Shown here: positions 1-5,661 of the stretch, piece after piece
Position numbering within the stretch: the first letter of the stretch is position 1
Layout of the letters: the number at the start of each line of letters is the position of its first letter
Source: Bifidobacteriaceae bacterium
GTDB lineage: Bacteria; Actinomycetota; Actinomycetes; Actinomycetales; WQXJ01
DNA length: 5,661 nucleotides
Assembly (NCBI GenBank): GCA_031256885.1
Contig: JAIRPS010000191.1
Span: forward strand, 1 to 5,661
Direction of reading: 5' to 3'
Program-made: the position numbers and the translations under genes
Notes under the pieces: generated by a model
Databases searched by the model: none
Seen by the model: the letters and a program-made list of their open reading frames with translations, nothing else
Told to the model about the DNA's origin: nothing

Positions 1-1125
1 AGCTGGCACTGCCGCCACTTTTGCGGAGGTCATTCGCCGGGAGCTGAGCGACGGCGCGGCTGCGACCAGACGTTGTGTGTAGGGATGGCGGGGTGCTTGC
101 AAAATCCCTAAAGAAGGACCTGATTCAACAATCTCACCACGATACATCACAACAAGGTGTTCGGCACGTTCAGCGGCTAAGCCAAGATCATGGGTAATCA
201 GCAAAGTGGCTGTATCTAAACCCTTGGTTAGGTTACCTAAATGATCAAGGATTTGGCGTTGCACTGTCACATCTAAAGCCGATGTTGGTTCGTCCGCAAT
301 GAGCAAGGCTGGCCGGGCTGCTAAACCCATCGCAATCAAAGCGCGTTGGCGCATGCCACCGGAGAACTCGTGCGGATACTGCCGGGCACGACGCGCAGCA
401 TCCGGTAAACCTGCTTCGCTGAGCAGACCAGCCACGCGGTCTTTAGCTGTACAGCCGGTGACGTAACGGACCGCTAAAGCATCGGCATCGTCCAAACCGG
501 CTAGGCGCAGCGCGGCGGTGACTTCCATGCGTGTGGAGAAGCCCACCACCAGTTTTTTATCTAAAGCATCCAGGTCAATCCCGGGGCGTTCCCGCAATTC
601 GGTGAATAGCTCGTTGCGGCCTTTAGAGCCGAGATAAAGCCGGCCTTCTGGCGTGTCGGTGATTTTTTCGCCAGAAAGTACGTCAACCAGGTGTTGGTAG
701 GTGGAACGGGAAACATCAATATTGTTAGCTTTGAGTGCTTCACGTACCTGAAAACCGATCTTCCAGACCGGGTTGAGGTTGGACATTGGGTCTTGGGGGA
801 CCATGCCAATTTTTGAGCCGCGCAGTTTGACAAACTCTTTTTCGCTGATGCTGGCAATGTCTTTACCGTCAAACAGAATCTGCCCACCAGTGACCTTGCC
901 GGTGCCGGGGAGTAAGCCAATCACAGCGTGCGCGGTGGTTGATTTACCGGAACCGGACTCGCCCACAATGGCCACGGTTTGCCCCGGGTATACCACCAAG
1001 TTGGCACCGCGCACAGCCTCAAGCGGGCCGGCGGATGTTTGGAAGCTGACGCTGAGGTCACGCAGTTCAAGCAGCGGCTGACGGCGCTGGTTGGGGCTAG
1101 CAGTCGGGTTGATTTGGTCGGTCAT
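1..1125 (-). CDS. dppD: Peptide ABC transporter ATP-binding protein, DppD/OppD type (3' part beyond left edge)
   Basis: This is the cytoplasmic ATPase that powers peptide import through the two permeases encoded just upstream. The frame is open from ATG 1125 to the left edge (375 codons, no stop), so the gene is partial. Visible motifs are Walker A GESGSGKST (residues 55-63), Q-loop VPQD (109-112), signature FSGGMRQ (254-260), Walker B LLIADEP (274-280), D-loop SALD (282-285) and the switch His in THD (His312). The oligopeptide-type C-terminal 'HPYTQRLVAAAPSL' (347-360) follows. From Q-loop to signature there are about 144 residues, against about 67 in E. coli DppD, so roughly 80 extra residues lie near 140-228. 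The start is set by AAGGAG at 1132-1137 with a 6-base spacer, overlapping the dppC stop. The frame continues past 'SLSSRRMTSAK', where many actinobacterial homologues enter a second nucleotide-binding domain, so a DppD-DppF fusion is plausible but not seen here. Confidence 0.93.
   Translation of the reverse strand, partial: MTDQINPTASPNQRRQPLLELRDLSVSFQTSAGPLEAVRGANLVVYPGQTVAIVGESGSGKSTTAHAVIGLLPGTGKVTGGQILFDGKDIASISEKEFVKLRGSKIGMVPQDPMSNLNPVWKIGFQVREALKANNIDVSRSTYQHLVDVLSGEKITDTPEGRLYLGSKGRNELFTELRERPGIDLDALDKKLVVGFSTRMEVTAALRLAGLDDADALAVRYVTGCTAKDRVAGLLSEAGLPDAARRARQYPHEFSGGMRQRALIAMGLAARPALLIADEPTSALDVTVQRQILDHLGNLTKGLDTATLLITHDLGLAAERAEHLVVMYRGEIVESGPSLGILQAPRHPYTQRLVAAAPSLSSRRMTSAKVAAVPA
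442..714 (-). other. Extra ~80-residue segment inside the DppD-type ATPase
   Basis: Residues about 138-228 of the ATPase sit between the Q-loop region ('NLNPVWKIGFQVREALKANN') and the helix that normally precedes the signature ('GLLSEAGLPDAARRARQYPH'). Standard DppD proteins join these two parts with only a short stretch. The segment is hydrophilic and mixed in charge, with no cysteine cluster, transmembrane stretch or recognisable motif. It falls in the helical subdomain, which touches the permease coupling helices. The frame is unbroken and the flanking catalytic motifs are intact, so this is an insertion and not a damaged gene. I do not recognise the segment as a known domain. The exact borders are estimates. 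Confidence 0.7.
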
Positions 1126-1131
1126 TGTGCT

Positions 1132-1137
1132 CTCCTT
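1132..1137 (-). promoter_or_regulatory. Ribosome binding site of the DppD-type ATPase gene
   Basis: AAGGAG lies 6 bases before ATG 1125. Its first base is the last base of the dppC stop codon TGA (1139-1137). This points to coupled translation of permease and ATPase and fixes the ATPase start. Confidence 0.85.
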
Positions 1138-2096
1138 CACCGCTTGGCTGACTTCGGATCTAAAGCGTCACGTACTACATCACCAAGCATGATGAAAGCC
1201 AAAACGGTCAACGCTAGCGCGCCAGCCGGATAAAACAGCACTTCAGGCTGGATGCGTAGGGCCTTTTGGGCGGTGGCAATGTCATGCCCCCAGGAGGGGA
1301 TGGACGTTGGCAAACCAATTCCGAGGAAGGACAGGGTTGCTTCAAGCACAATGAAGGTGCCTAGCTGAGTGGTGGCGGTGATAATGATCGGAGCTAGCGA
1401 GTTGGGCAGAATGTGCCGCAGCAAAATGCGGAATCGTCCCAAACCAAGCGCCCGCGAAGCGGTGACAAAGTCAGACTGTTTGGTTGAGATGGCCGCGCCC
1501 CGGGCAATGCGTGCCACTGAAGTCCAAGCGAACATGGCAATCACTGCCACCATTGATAAGGCGGTGGCATGGTCGCGGAAAACCTGCATAACCACCACAG
1601 CAGCCAGCACAATTGGTAGTGCGAAGAAAATGTCGGTGACCCGTGCCAGGATCGCATCAACCCAGCCGCCGTAGTAGCCGGCTAATAATCCAATCGCTGT
1701 GCCAATCAAAGCCACTGCCAGGGCTGACAGCACACCAACTTGCAACGATGTGCGAGCGCCGTACACCACATGCATCATGATGTCGCAGCCTTGGGAGTCG
1801 AAGCCGAAGGGATGGCCTGGTTCGGGTGGCAACAAGTGCCGTGCCAGCGGGCAAGGCCCGGGCCGTTCACTGGTAAACAGGCTCGGGAATAAGGCCATTA
1901 CCAGCAGAAAAATAATCAGTGCAACTGACACCCAAAACAGTGGCCGGCGGCGTAGTGCCCGCCAGGCATCAGCCCAAAAAGAAGAAGCGGGACCGCCCGT
2001 ACGTAACTCGTCAACCGCACCGAGCTGGGCTTTGGTGGGGTCAGCGAACTGATGGGCTTGGCTGAGCAGGCTTTCGCGGGAATGGTCACTTGGCAT
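1137..2096 (-). CDS. dppC: Peptide ABC transporter permease, DppC/OppC type
   Basis: This is an inner-membrane subunit that pairs with the DppB-type protein to form the peptide channel. It has 319 residues, close to the family norm. A hydrophilic N-terminus of about 50 residues precedes the first membrane segment (about 53-73, OppC_N-like). Further hydrophobic segments lie near 115-140, 155-173, 178-198, 236-260 and 287-306. The EAA-type coupling loop is seen as 'ASRALGLG' followed by 'RHILPNS' (213-233), and the family phrase 'LEATLSFLGIGL' follows at 251-262. The C-terminus 'DALDPKSAKR' is typical. I chose ATG 2096 because GAGGA (2103-2107) stands 6 bases ahead of it. The upstream in-frame ATG at 2135 would add 13 atypical residues and enlarge the overlap with dppB to 50 bases. 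With ATG 2096 the gene overlaps the dppB end by 11 bases, as expected for coupled translation. The opp versus dpp name cannot be settled from sequence alone. Confidence 0.95.
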   Translation of the reverse strand: MPSDHSRESLLSQAHQFADPTKAQLGAVDELRTGGPASSFWADAWRALRRRPLFWVSVALIIFLLVMALFPSLFTSERPGPCPLARHLLPPEPGHPFGFDSQGCDIMMHVVYGARTSLQVGVLSALAVALIGTAIGLLAGYYGGWVDAILARVTDIFFALPIVLAAVVVMQVFRDHATALSMVAVIAMFAWTSVARIARGAAISTKQSDFVTASRALGLGRFRILLRHILPNSLAPIIITATTQLGTFIVLEATLSFLGIGLPTSIPSWGHDIATAQKALRIQPEVLFYPAGALALTVLAFIMLGDVVRDALDPKSAKR

Positions 2097-3015
2097 AGCG
2101 AATCCTCGGGTCGAGCAAGGCATAGAGTAGGTCAACTAACAAATTTGCCAGCATGAAAACAATCACCAAGATTGTTACCAAAGCCACCACAGTGTTTGGT
2201 TCACCTTGGATAATGCCCTTGTAGAGGGCGCGACCAACCCCGGGAACGTTGAAAACACCTTCGGTAACAATCGCTCCGGCCATCAAAGCCCCCAGGTCTG
2301 CCCCCAGGAAGGTCACCACTGGAATCAGTGAGTTACGCAAAATGTGTACGGTAACCACGCGCGGGCGGCTCAAACCTTTTGCGGTGGCGGTACGGACGTA
2401 ATCAGCCGTCGTGTTTTCAAAGATTGATGTTCTGGTCAAGCGTAAGACGTAGGCGTATGACACGGCTGACAAGGTCATGGCTGGCATGGTTAAACTCTTC
2501 AATGAGACAGTGGCTCCAACCGTTGGCGGGAACCAGCCTAACTTGACCCCGAGGAAGAACTGCAGCACAAAGCCAATCACAAAGGTTGGTACAGCAATCA
2601 CCAGCAGCGAGATCACCAGGAAAGTCGAGTCAAAAATACCGCCCCGGCGCAGGCCGGCAATCACACCGGTAATCACGCCAAGCACTGCTTCGAGCACCAG
2701 GGCATAGCAGGCCAACTTAACGGTTACGGGGTACGCCTGGGCAACGATCTCAATAACCGGACGCCTGGTGTATGCGGTACCGAAGTCGAAGGTGAAAACA
2801 CCCTTGAGGTAGTAGAGGTATTGGACAATGAAGGGTTTGTCCAAATGGTGTTCAATGCGTAGCTGCTCAGCCACCTGCGGGGCCAAGCCACGGTCCCCGC
2901 CAAGAGCGGCAATTGGGTCGCCTGGCATCAAGAACACCAGTGCATAGATCAGCAGTGTCGCGCCAAAAAACACCGGTATCAACTGCAACACGCGGCTGCC
3001 GATGTAACGCGCCAT
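2086..3015 (-). CDS. dppB: Peptide ABC transporter permease, DppB/OppB type
   Basis: This is the first membrane subunit of the peptide importer. It has 309 residues, the usual length. The N-terminal segment 'MARYIGSRVLQLIPVFFGAT' opens membrane helix 1 (about 9-30). The typical extracytoplasmic loop with 'LDKPFIVQYLYYL' and 'FDFGTAYTRRPV' (58-87) follows. Hydrophobic segments lie near 98-121, 131-156, 176-192, 228-250 and 275-300. The coupling motif reads 'RTATAKGLSRPRV' and then 'HILRNSLIPVV' (208-234), the form in which EAA loops appear in this family. 'TEGVFNVPGVGRAL' (251-264) and the C-terminal 'LLDPRIRYAK' are also family hallmarks. The start ATG 3015 has GAAGGGAG at 3023-3030 with a 7-base spacer. 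The gene follows the binding protein after 110 bases that hold a strong hairpin, and it overlaps dppC by 11 bases at its end. Confidence 0.96.
   Translation of the reverse strand: MARYIGSRVLQLIPVFFGATLLIYALVFLMPGDPIAALGGDRGLAPQVAEQLRIEHHLDKPFIVQYLYYLKGVFTFDFGTAYTRRPVIEIVAQAYPVTVKLACYALVLEAVLGVITGVIAGLRRGGIFDSTFLVISLLVIAVPTFVIGFVLQFFLGVKLGWFPPTVGATVSLKSLTMPAMTLSAVSYAYVLRLTRTSIFENTTADYVRTATAKGLSRPRVVTVHILRNSLIPVVTFLGADLGALMAGAIVTEGVFNVPGVGRALYKGIIQGEPNTVVALVTILVIVFMLANLLVDLLYALLDPRIRYAK
2103..2107 (-). promoter_or_regulatory. Ribosome binding site that fixes the dppC start
   Basis: GAGGA followed by a 6-base spacer leads into ATG 2096. It lies inside the last codons of dppB. This favours the 319-residue dppC product over the longer reading from 2135. 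Confidence 0.75.
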
Positions 3016-3022
3016 GGGTCAT

Positions 3023-3030
3023 CTCCCTTC
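3023..3030 (-). promoter_or_regulatory. Ribosome binding site of dppB
   Basis: GAAGGGAG stands 7 bases ahead of ATG 3015. It begins 9 bases after the 15-bp hairpin at 3040-3077, so it should stay free when the hairpin folds. Confidence 0.75.
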
Positions 3031-3039
3031 CGACGTGGG

Positions 3040-3077
3040 ACCGGGGTGGGCCGCCGGTTTATGCGGCCCACCCCGGT
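3040..3077 (-). repeat. Perfect 15-bp hairpin between the binding-protein gene and dppB
   Basis: The arms are ACCGGGGTGGGCCGC and its exact reverse complement (3040-3054 and 3063-3077), around an 8-base loop. The stem is very GC-rich. On the transcribed strand no run of T follows, so it is not a canonical intrinsic terminator. Its position between a receptor gene and its permease genes fits an RNA-stabilising or partly terminating element that keeps receptor levels above permease levels, as known for malE-malF. That role is inferred. Confidence 0.85.
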
Positions 3078-3125
3078 ATCAATAGCATCAGATCATCTCA
3101 CAAATGGCTACCTTATGTAAAGGTT

Positions 3126-4820
3126 TTACCACGGGTTGATCTGGTTAGCCTGCTCCCACAACTCCTTGGCTTTCTCCGGGTTGTACTGCAGTACTTCACT
3201 GCCAGGAACCGAATCGCTCCAGCCGCTGATCACCGGGGAGGTGAAGTCAGATGCCGGTGAACGAGTACCGGAGAAAATCTTGTCGCAGATTTCGGCGCGG
3301 TTGATAGCCATGGAGATGGCCTGGCGGCGCAGTTTGCCTTCATCGCCCTGGAAGTGGTCAAGCCACTGCGGAATGGTGAAGGACTGGAACACAGCCGCCG
3401 GCTGGTTGACGTAACGACCAGCGAAATCAGTCTGATAGGTGGGCAGGCCAGATTCTGGCATTGCATCAAGAATGTCAAGGTTACCGGCCTGGACATCAGC
3501 ATAAGCAGCGTCCATTTCGGGGTAGAAAATCAGCGTGGTGCCATTGTTGGAAACCTTCTGCTGGCCCTTGTAGTTCGGGTTGGGAACCAATGCAATCGAC
3601 TCTTCGTGCTTCCAGGCGTTGTCGCCATCAAGCTGGTAGGGGCCGTTGCCAATTGGGTGTTCGCCGAACTCGTCGGTCACTTTGCCGTCCTTGTCGAAAG
3701 CTGATTCAGGCAGCGGCGCAAACGCCGAATAACCTAAGCGCAGCGGGAAGTCCGCTTCAGCCTGCTTGAGGGTAACGGTGAAGGTAAGGTCATCAACCTT
3801 CTTCAAACCGGCGTCCTTGATGTGCGTGTCTTCGTCATAGCTGAAGCCTTCAATACCTTCAAAGAAGTAGGAGCTCAACCGCTCGTTTGACAGCAGTGCG
3901 CCATCGTCCCAAGCGTTGATGAAAGAATCGGCGTTAACCTTGCTGCCATCGGAGAAGGTCCAGCCATCAGCCACCTTAATGGTGTAGGTCTTTGAGTCGT
4001 CGGTGGTGATTGATTCAGCAACTTCGTTGTGAACCGCACCCGAGCCGTCGTAATAAACCAGGCCGGAGAAGATTAGGTCAAGCACCTTGCCGCCTTGAAC
4101 CTCATTGGTCAATGAGGGAATCAGCGGGTTCTGCGGTTCACCCGCATTAGCAGTGACAATGCCACCATCTTCGGTCTTGGTGACCTCATTGTAAATGGGC
4201 ACAGACTTCCAGTTGAATACAACATTTTCAACCTTCTCGCCCCAAACGCCGGTAACGTTTTGGTACCACAGTGGGATAGCTGGCAAATCGGTGAACAGAA
4301 CAGTTTGGGCCTGCTGCAACAGCGAGTTTGCTTCATCAACTGACTTGGCGTTATTTGCCTGATTGATCAGATCGTCAAATTCAGTGGTGGAGTAGTCGCC
4401 GTCATTTGAACCAGCCTTGGTGTAATACAACGGGCCAAGGAAGTTGTTCAAGCCGGGATAGTCCGCCTGCCAACCGGTGCGGAAGGCGGTTTGGATCTCA
4501 CGCTTGGTGATCGCGTCACGGAATTCTTTGAATGTCGGGTAGGGATTGCCTGTTGCATTGATGCCCAAAGTTTGAGCAATCGAGTTAGTCACGGCGGTCA
4601 CCCACGGTTCGTGGGCGGCATCCGCATTGTAGGCAATCTGGAATGGTGTGTCTGAGGCAGGTTGATCAGCTGCTGGTGCGCTCTGCTCGGCGGACTGTGC
4701 GTCCCCGGCTGGCGCAGAGCTGGCATCGTTATCTGCCTTCTTGCCGCCACAGGCCGCCAACGATAGGGCGGTCAGGGCGGCCACGGTAATGGCTGCCAAT
4801 CGAGATGGCTTGTGGATCAT
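3126..4820 (-). CDS. Peptide-binding lipoprotein, SBP_bac_5 (OppA/DppA) family, circularly permuted
   Basis: This is the extracytoplasmic receptor that captures peptides and hands them to the permeases. It has 564 residues, a normal length for the family. Residues 1-24 are a lipoprotein signal with lipobox LAAC (Cys24), and 25-57 are an Ala/Ser/Gln/Asp-rich linker. The order of what follows is abnormal. Residues 58-216 are the block that usually ends these proteins: 'FQIAYNADA', 'PYPTFKEFRD', 'GWQADYPGLNNFLGP', 'GSNDGDYS', 'DLPAIPLWY' and a closing 'NWKSVPIYNEVTK'. Residues 219-564 are the usual N-terminal and middle block: 'EPQNPLIP', 'NEVQGGKVLD', 'IFSGLVYYD', 'GWTFSDGSKV', 'GNGPYQLDG', 'LRRQAISMAINRAEI' and 'YNPEKAKELWEQA', ending at NPW and the stop. 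Nothing appears missing or repeated. Asp120 in GWQADY matches the Asp that binds the peptide amino end in OppA, which supports peptides as ligand. The start ATG 4820 follows AAGGAAGG (4831-4838). Confidence 0.95.
   Translation of the reverse strand: MIHKPSRLAAITVAALTALSLAACGGKKADNDASSAPAGDAQSAEQSAPAADQPASDTPFQIAYNADAAHEPWVTAVTNSIAQTLGINATGNPYPTFKEFRDAITKREIQTAFRTGWQADYPGLNNFLGPLYYTKAGSNDGDYSTTEFDDLINQANNAKSVDEANSLLQQAQTVLFTDLPAIPLWYQNVTGVWGEKVENVVFNWKSVPIYNEVTKTEDGGIVTANAGEPQNPLIPSLTNEVQGGKVLDLIFSGLVYYDGSGAVHNEVAESITTDDSKTYTIKVADGWTFSDGSKVNADSFINAWDDGALLSNERLSSYFFEGIEGFSYDEDTHIKDAGLKKVDDLTFTVTLKQAEADFPLRLGYSAFAPLPESAFDKDGKVTDEFGEHPIGNGPYQLDGDNAWKHEESIALVPNPNYKGQQKVSNNGTTLIFYPEMDAAYADVQAGNLDILDAMPESGLPTYQTDFAGRYVNQPAAVFQSFTIPQWLDHFQGDEGKLRRQAISMAINRAEICDKIFSGTRSPASDFTSPVISGWSDSVPGSEVLQYNPEKAKELWEQANQINPW
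3129..4166 (-). other. N-terminal and middle block of the SBP fold (now C-terminal)
   Basis: Residues 219-564 correspond to the normal mature start ('GGIVTANAGEPQNPLIP') through the 'YNPEKAKELWEQANQINPW' helix. In ordinary homologues the chain then goes on with a strand like 'FQIAYN', but here it meets the stop codon TAA. The block holds the ordinary domain I/II sequence and the first part of domain III. Confidence 0.88.
4173..4649 (-). other. Displaced C-terminal block of the SBP fold (now N-terminal)
   Basis: Residues 58-216 correspond to the last ~160 residues of ordinary OppA/DppA-like proteins. They start at the strand 'FQIAYN' and end at the normal C-terminal phrase 'VPIYNEVTK'. Here they follow the lipoprotein linker directly. 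The junction to the next block is the short 'TEDGGIVTAN', with no second signal peptide and no stop. Borders are good to a few residues. Confidence 0.88.
4749..4820 (-). other. Lipoprotein signal peptide with lipobox
   Basis: Residues 1-24 of the binding protein show a basic start (MIHKPSR), a hydrophobic core rich in Ala, Leu and Thr, and the lipobox LAAC. Cys24 should carry the lipid, so the receptor is tethered to the outer face of the membrane. Confidence 0.92.
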
Positions 4821-4830
4821 GAGGGTTTTC

Positions 4831-4838
4831 CCTTCCTT
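4831..4838 (-). promoter_or_regulatory. Ribosome binding site of the peptide-binding lipoprotein gene
   Basis: AAGGAAGG lies 10 bases before ATG 4820, a slightly long but workable spacing. It supports translation of the permuted gene from a start that includes the lipoprotein signal. Confidence 0.7.
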
Positions 4839-4875
4839 TTTGCGGTTAGCACGGCGGCTGCGCTTGCGGGCGCCG

Positions 4876-4896
4876 ATGGCCTAGAAAGATAGCCAT
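4876..4896 (-). repeat. Imperfect inverted repeat in the leader of the binding-protein gene
   Basis: Read on the minus strand, ATGGCTA and TAGGCCAT flank a 6-base centre, pairing with one bulged base. It could be an operator or a small RNA hairpin in the 5' leader. A weak -10-like TATCTT falls inside it, but I see no convincing -35 at the right distance. It may be chance. Confidence 0.3.
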
Positions 4897-4941
4897 AGCA
4901 TCGCTGCGGCGAAATCGGGGGCCAAGTCGCCAAGTCTAGCA

Positions 4942-4960
4942 GGCTGGTCAATAACCAGCC
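4942..4960 (-). repeat. 7-bp hairpin after the upstream ATPase gene
   Basis: GGCTGGT and ACCAGCC (4942-4948 and 4954-4960) pair around a 5-base loop, 39 bases past the stop codon of the upstream ATPase gene. No T run follows on the transcribed strand, so a terminator role is only possible. Further GACCAG copies at 4961-4966 and 4985-4990 could pair in other ways or form operator half-sites. Confidence 0.4.
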
Positions 4961-4998
4961 GACCAGTGACATAACTTAGCATCTGACCAGCACGCCTT

Positions 4999-5661
4999 TT
5001 ACTGACGAACGGCCGCCCGCAATGCCCGACGCCGATTGCGGGCCAAAGCCTGCTCAGCTGGATCGGGTAATGGCACGGCAGCGATCAGCGCCTTAGTGTA
5101 GTCCTGCTGCGGGTTGCGCAGCACAGCATTACCGCTGTCCAGCTCAACGAGCTGGCCATCTTTCATCACGGCAATGCGATCCGCCAACATATCCACCACT
5201 GCCAAATCATGGGTGATGAACAAGCAGGCGAAGCCCATTTGATGTTGGAGGCGCACAAACACCTCCAGTACTTTGGCCTGGACGGAAACATCCAGGGCGG
5301 AGGTTGGCTCATCGGCCACAACTAGCTCGGGGCCAATCGCTAAAGCGCGCGCTAACGAGACGCGCTGGCGCTGCCCACCAGATAACTCATGGGGGAAGCG
5401 GCTTGCGAAATCGGCTGGCAGCTCAACGGCATCGAGCAATTCAGCGACACGGTCGTGGCGATCCGCCTTAGTGCCGATATGGTGTACGCGCATCGGTTCG
5501 GCGATGCATGCCTCGACGCTCAGGCGCGGGTTCAACGATGCTGCCGGGTCTTGGAAAACAAAACCGACGCGGCGGCGTAAAGCGCGCAAGTCTTTGGCAG
5601 ATATACCTTGCAATTCGGTGCCGAGCACTTTGATTGAACCGGCGGTCGGTTCTTGTAAACC
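4999..5661 (-). CDS. Peptide ABC transporter ATP-binding protein, OppF/DppF type (5' part beyond right edge)
   Basis: This is the C-terminal 220 residues of an ATPase subunit for peptide import. The window starts just after Walker A, at 'GLQEPTAG', so the true start lies outside. The GTG at 5628 is an internal codon. Visible in the fragment are the Q-loop FQDPAASLNP (36-45), signature LSGGQRQR (93-100), Walker B LVVADEP (113-119), D-loop SALD (121-124) and the switch His151 in THD. 'DYTKALIAAVPLPDP' (187-201) marks the oligopeptide class. It ends with an Arg/Ala-rich tail and stop TAA at 5001-4999. It could be a separate OppF or the second half of a fused DppD-DppF protein, which the window cannot decide. 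A 178-base gap separates it from the binding-protein gene, so it probably closes an upstream transporter operon. It may still supply this importer if no second ATPase domain follows on the left. Confidence 0.92.
   Translation of the reverse strand, partial: GLQEPTAGSIKVLGTELQGISAKDLRALRRRVGFVFQDPAASLNPRLSVEACIAEPMRVHHIGTKADRHDRVAELLDAVELPADFASRFPHELSGGQRQRVSLARALAIGPELVVADEPTSALDVSVQAKVLEVFVRLQHQMGFACLFITHDLAVVDMLADRIAVMKDGQLVELDSGNAVLRNPQQDYTKALIAAVPLPDPAEQALARNRRRALRAAVRQ

Noticed and set aside
561..920. Open frame inside the DppD-type ATPase in another phase of the same strand
   Set aside because: It lies wholly within a frame that encodes all ABC ATPase motifs, and its own product resembles nothing I know.
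1369..2052. Plus-strand open frames opposite dppC
   Set aside because: They mirror the permease codons and show no domain or ribosome site; frames of this size are common opposite GC-rich genes.
2097..2135. Longer dppC reading from ATG 2135
   Set aside because: The extra 13 residues are not typical of the family, the overlap with dppB would be 50 bases, and a good ribosome site precedes ATG 2096.
3040..3077. Intrinsic terminator ending the receptor transcript
   Set aside because: No T run follows the stem on the transcribed strand, and the permease genes downstream have no obvious promoter of their own.
3136..3769. Open frames on the plus strand opposite the receptor gene
   Set aside because: They are antisense shadows of a clear coding region, without ribosome sites or recognisable protein features.
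3126..4820. Two separate, fused partial receptor genes (pseudogene remnants)
   Set aside because: The two blocks are complementary without overlap or gap and together make exactly one receptor with one signal peptide in one open frame, so rotation explains them better than decay.
4999..5628. GTG at 5628 as the start of the right-hand ATPase
   Set aside because: The frame stays open to the window edge and encodes the family phrase GLQEPTAG before it. A start at 5628 would leave a protein without Walker A.

Overview
The window looks like part of the chromosome of an actinobacterium. The base composition appears intermediate to moderately high in GC by eye, and every gene reads on the minus strand. 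The organism call rests on wording that I know from actinobacterial peptide transporters: the 'EPQNPLIP' and 'NEVQGGKVLD' phrases of the binding protein, and the 'LLITHDLGLAAERAEHLVV' phrase of the ATPase. I cannot name a genus.

In transcription order (right to left) the layout is as follows. (1) 5661-4999 is the 3' part of an OppF/DppF-type ATPase, cut by the right edge just after Walker A. (2) 4998-4821 is a 178-base intergenic region with two inverted repeats and the ribosome site of the next gene. (3) 4820-3126 is a lipoprotein peptide-binding protein of the SBP_bac_5 (OppA/DppA) family. (4) 3125-3016 is a 110-base gap holding a perfect 15-bp hairpin. (5) 3015-2086 is a DppB-type permease. 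(6) 2096-1137 is a DppC-type permease that overlaps dppB by 11 bases. (7) 1125-1 is a DppD-type ATPase, possibly the first half of a fused DppD-DppF protein, cut by the left edge. Items 3 to 7 form one classical operon for a peptide importer: a lipid-anchored receptor outside the membrane, two membrane permeases and a cytoplasmic ATPase. Item 1 probably ends a separate upstream transporter operon of the same family.

The main discovery is in the binding protein. Its sequence is complete in content but circularly permuted. The block that normally forms the C-terminal ~160 residues of OppA/DppA proteins sits directly behind the signal peptide and linker. The normal N-terminal and middle block follows it and ends at the stop codon. 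The old C-terminus is fused in frame to the old N-terminus. The new ends lie in a loop between the 'YNPEKAKELW' helix and the 'FQIAYN' strand. The open reading frame is intact, with a lipobox, a ribosome site and a normal operon context, so it looks functional. A second oddity is an extra ~80 residues in the DppD-type ATPase, between the Q-loop and the ABC signature.
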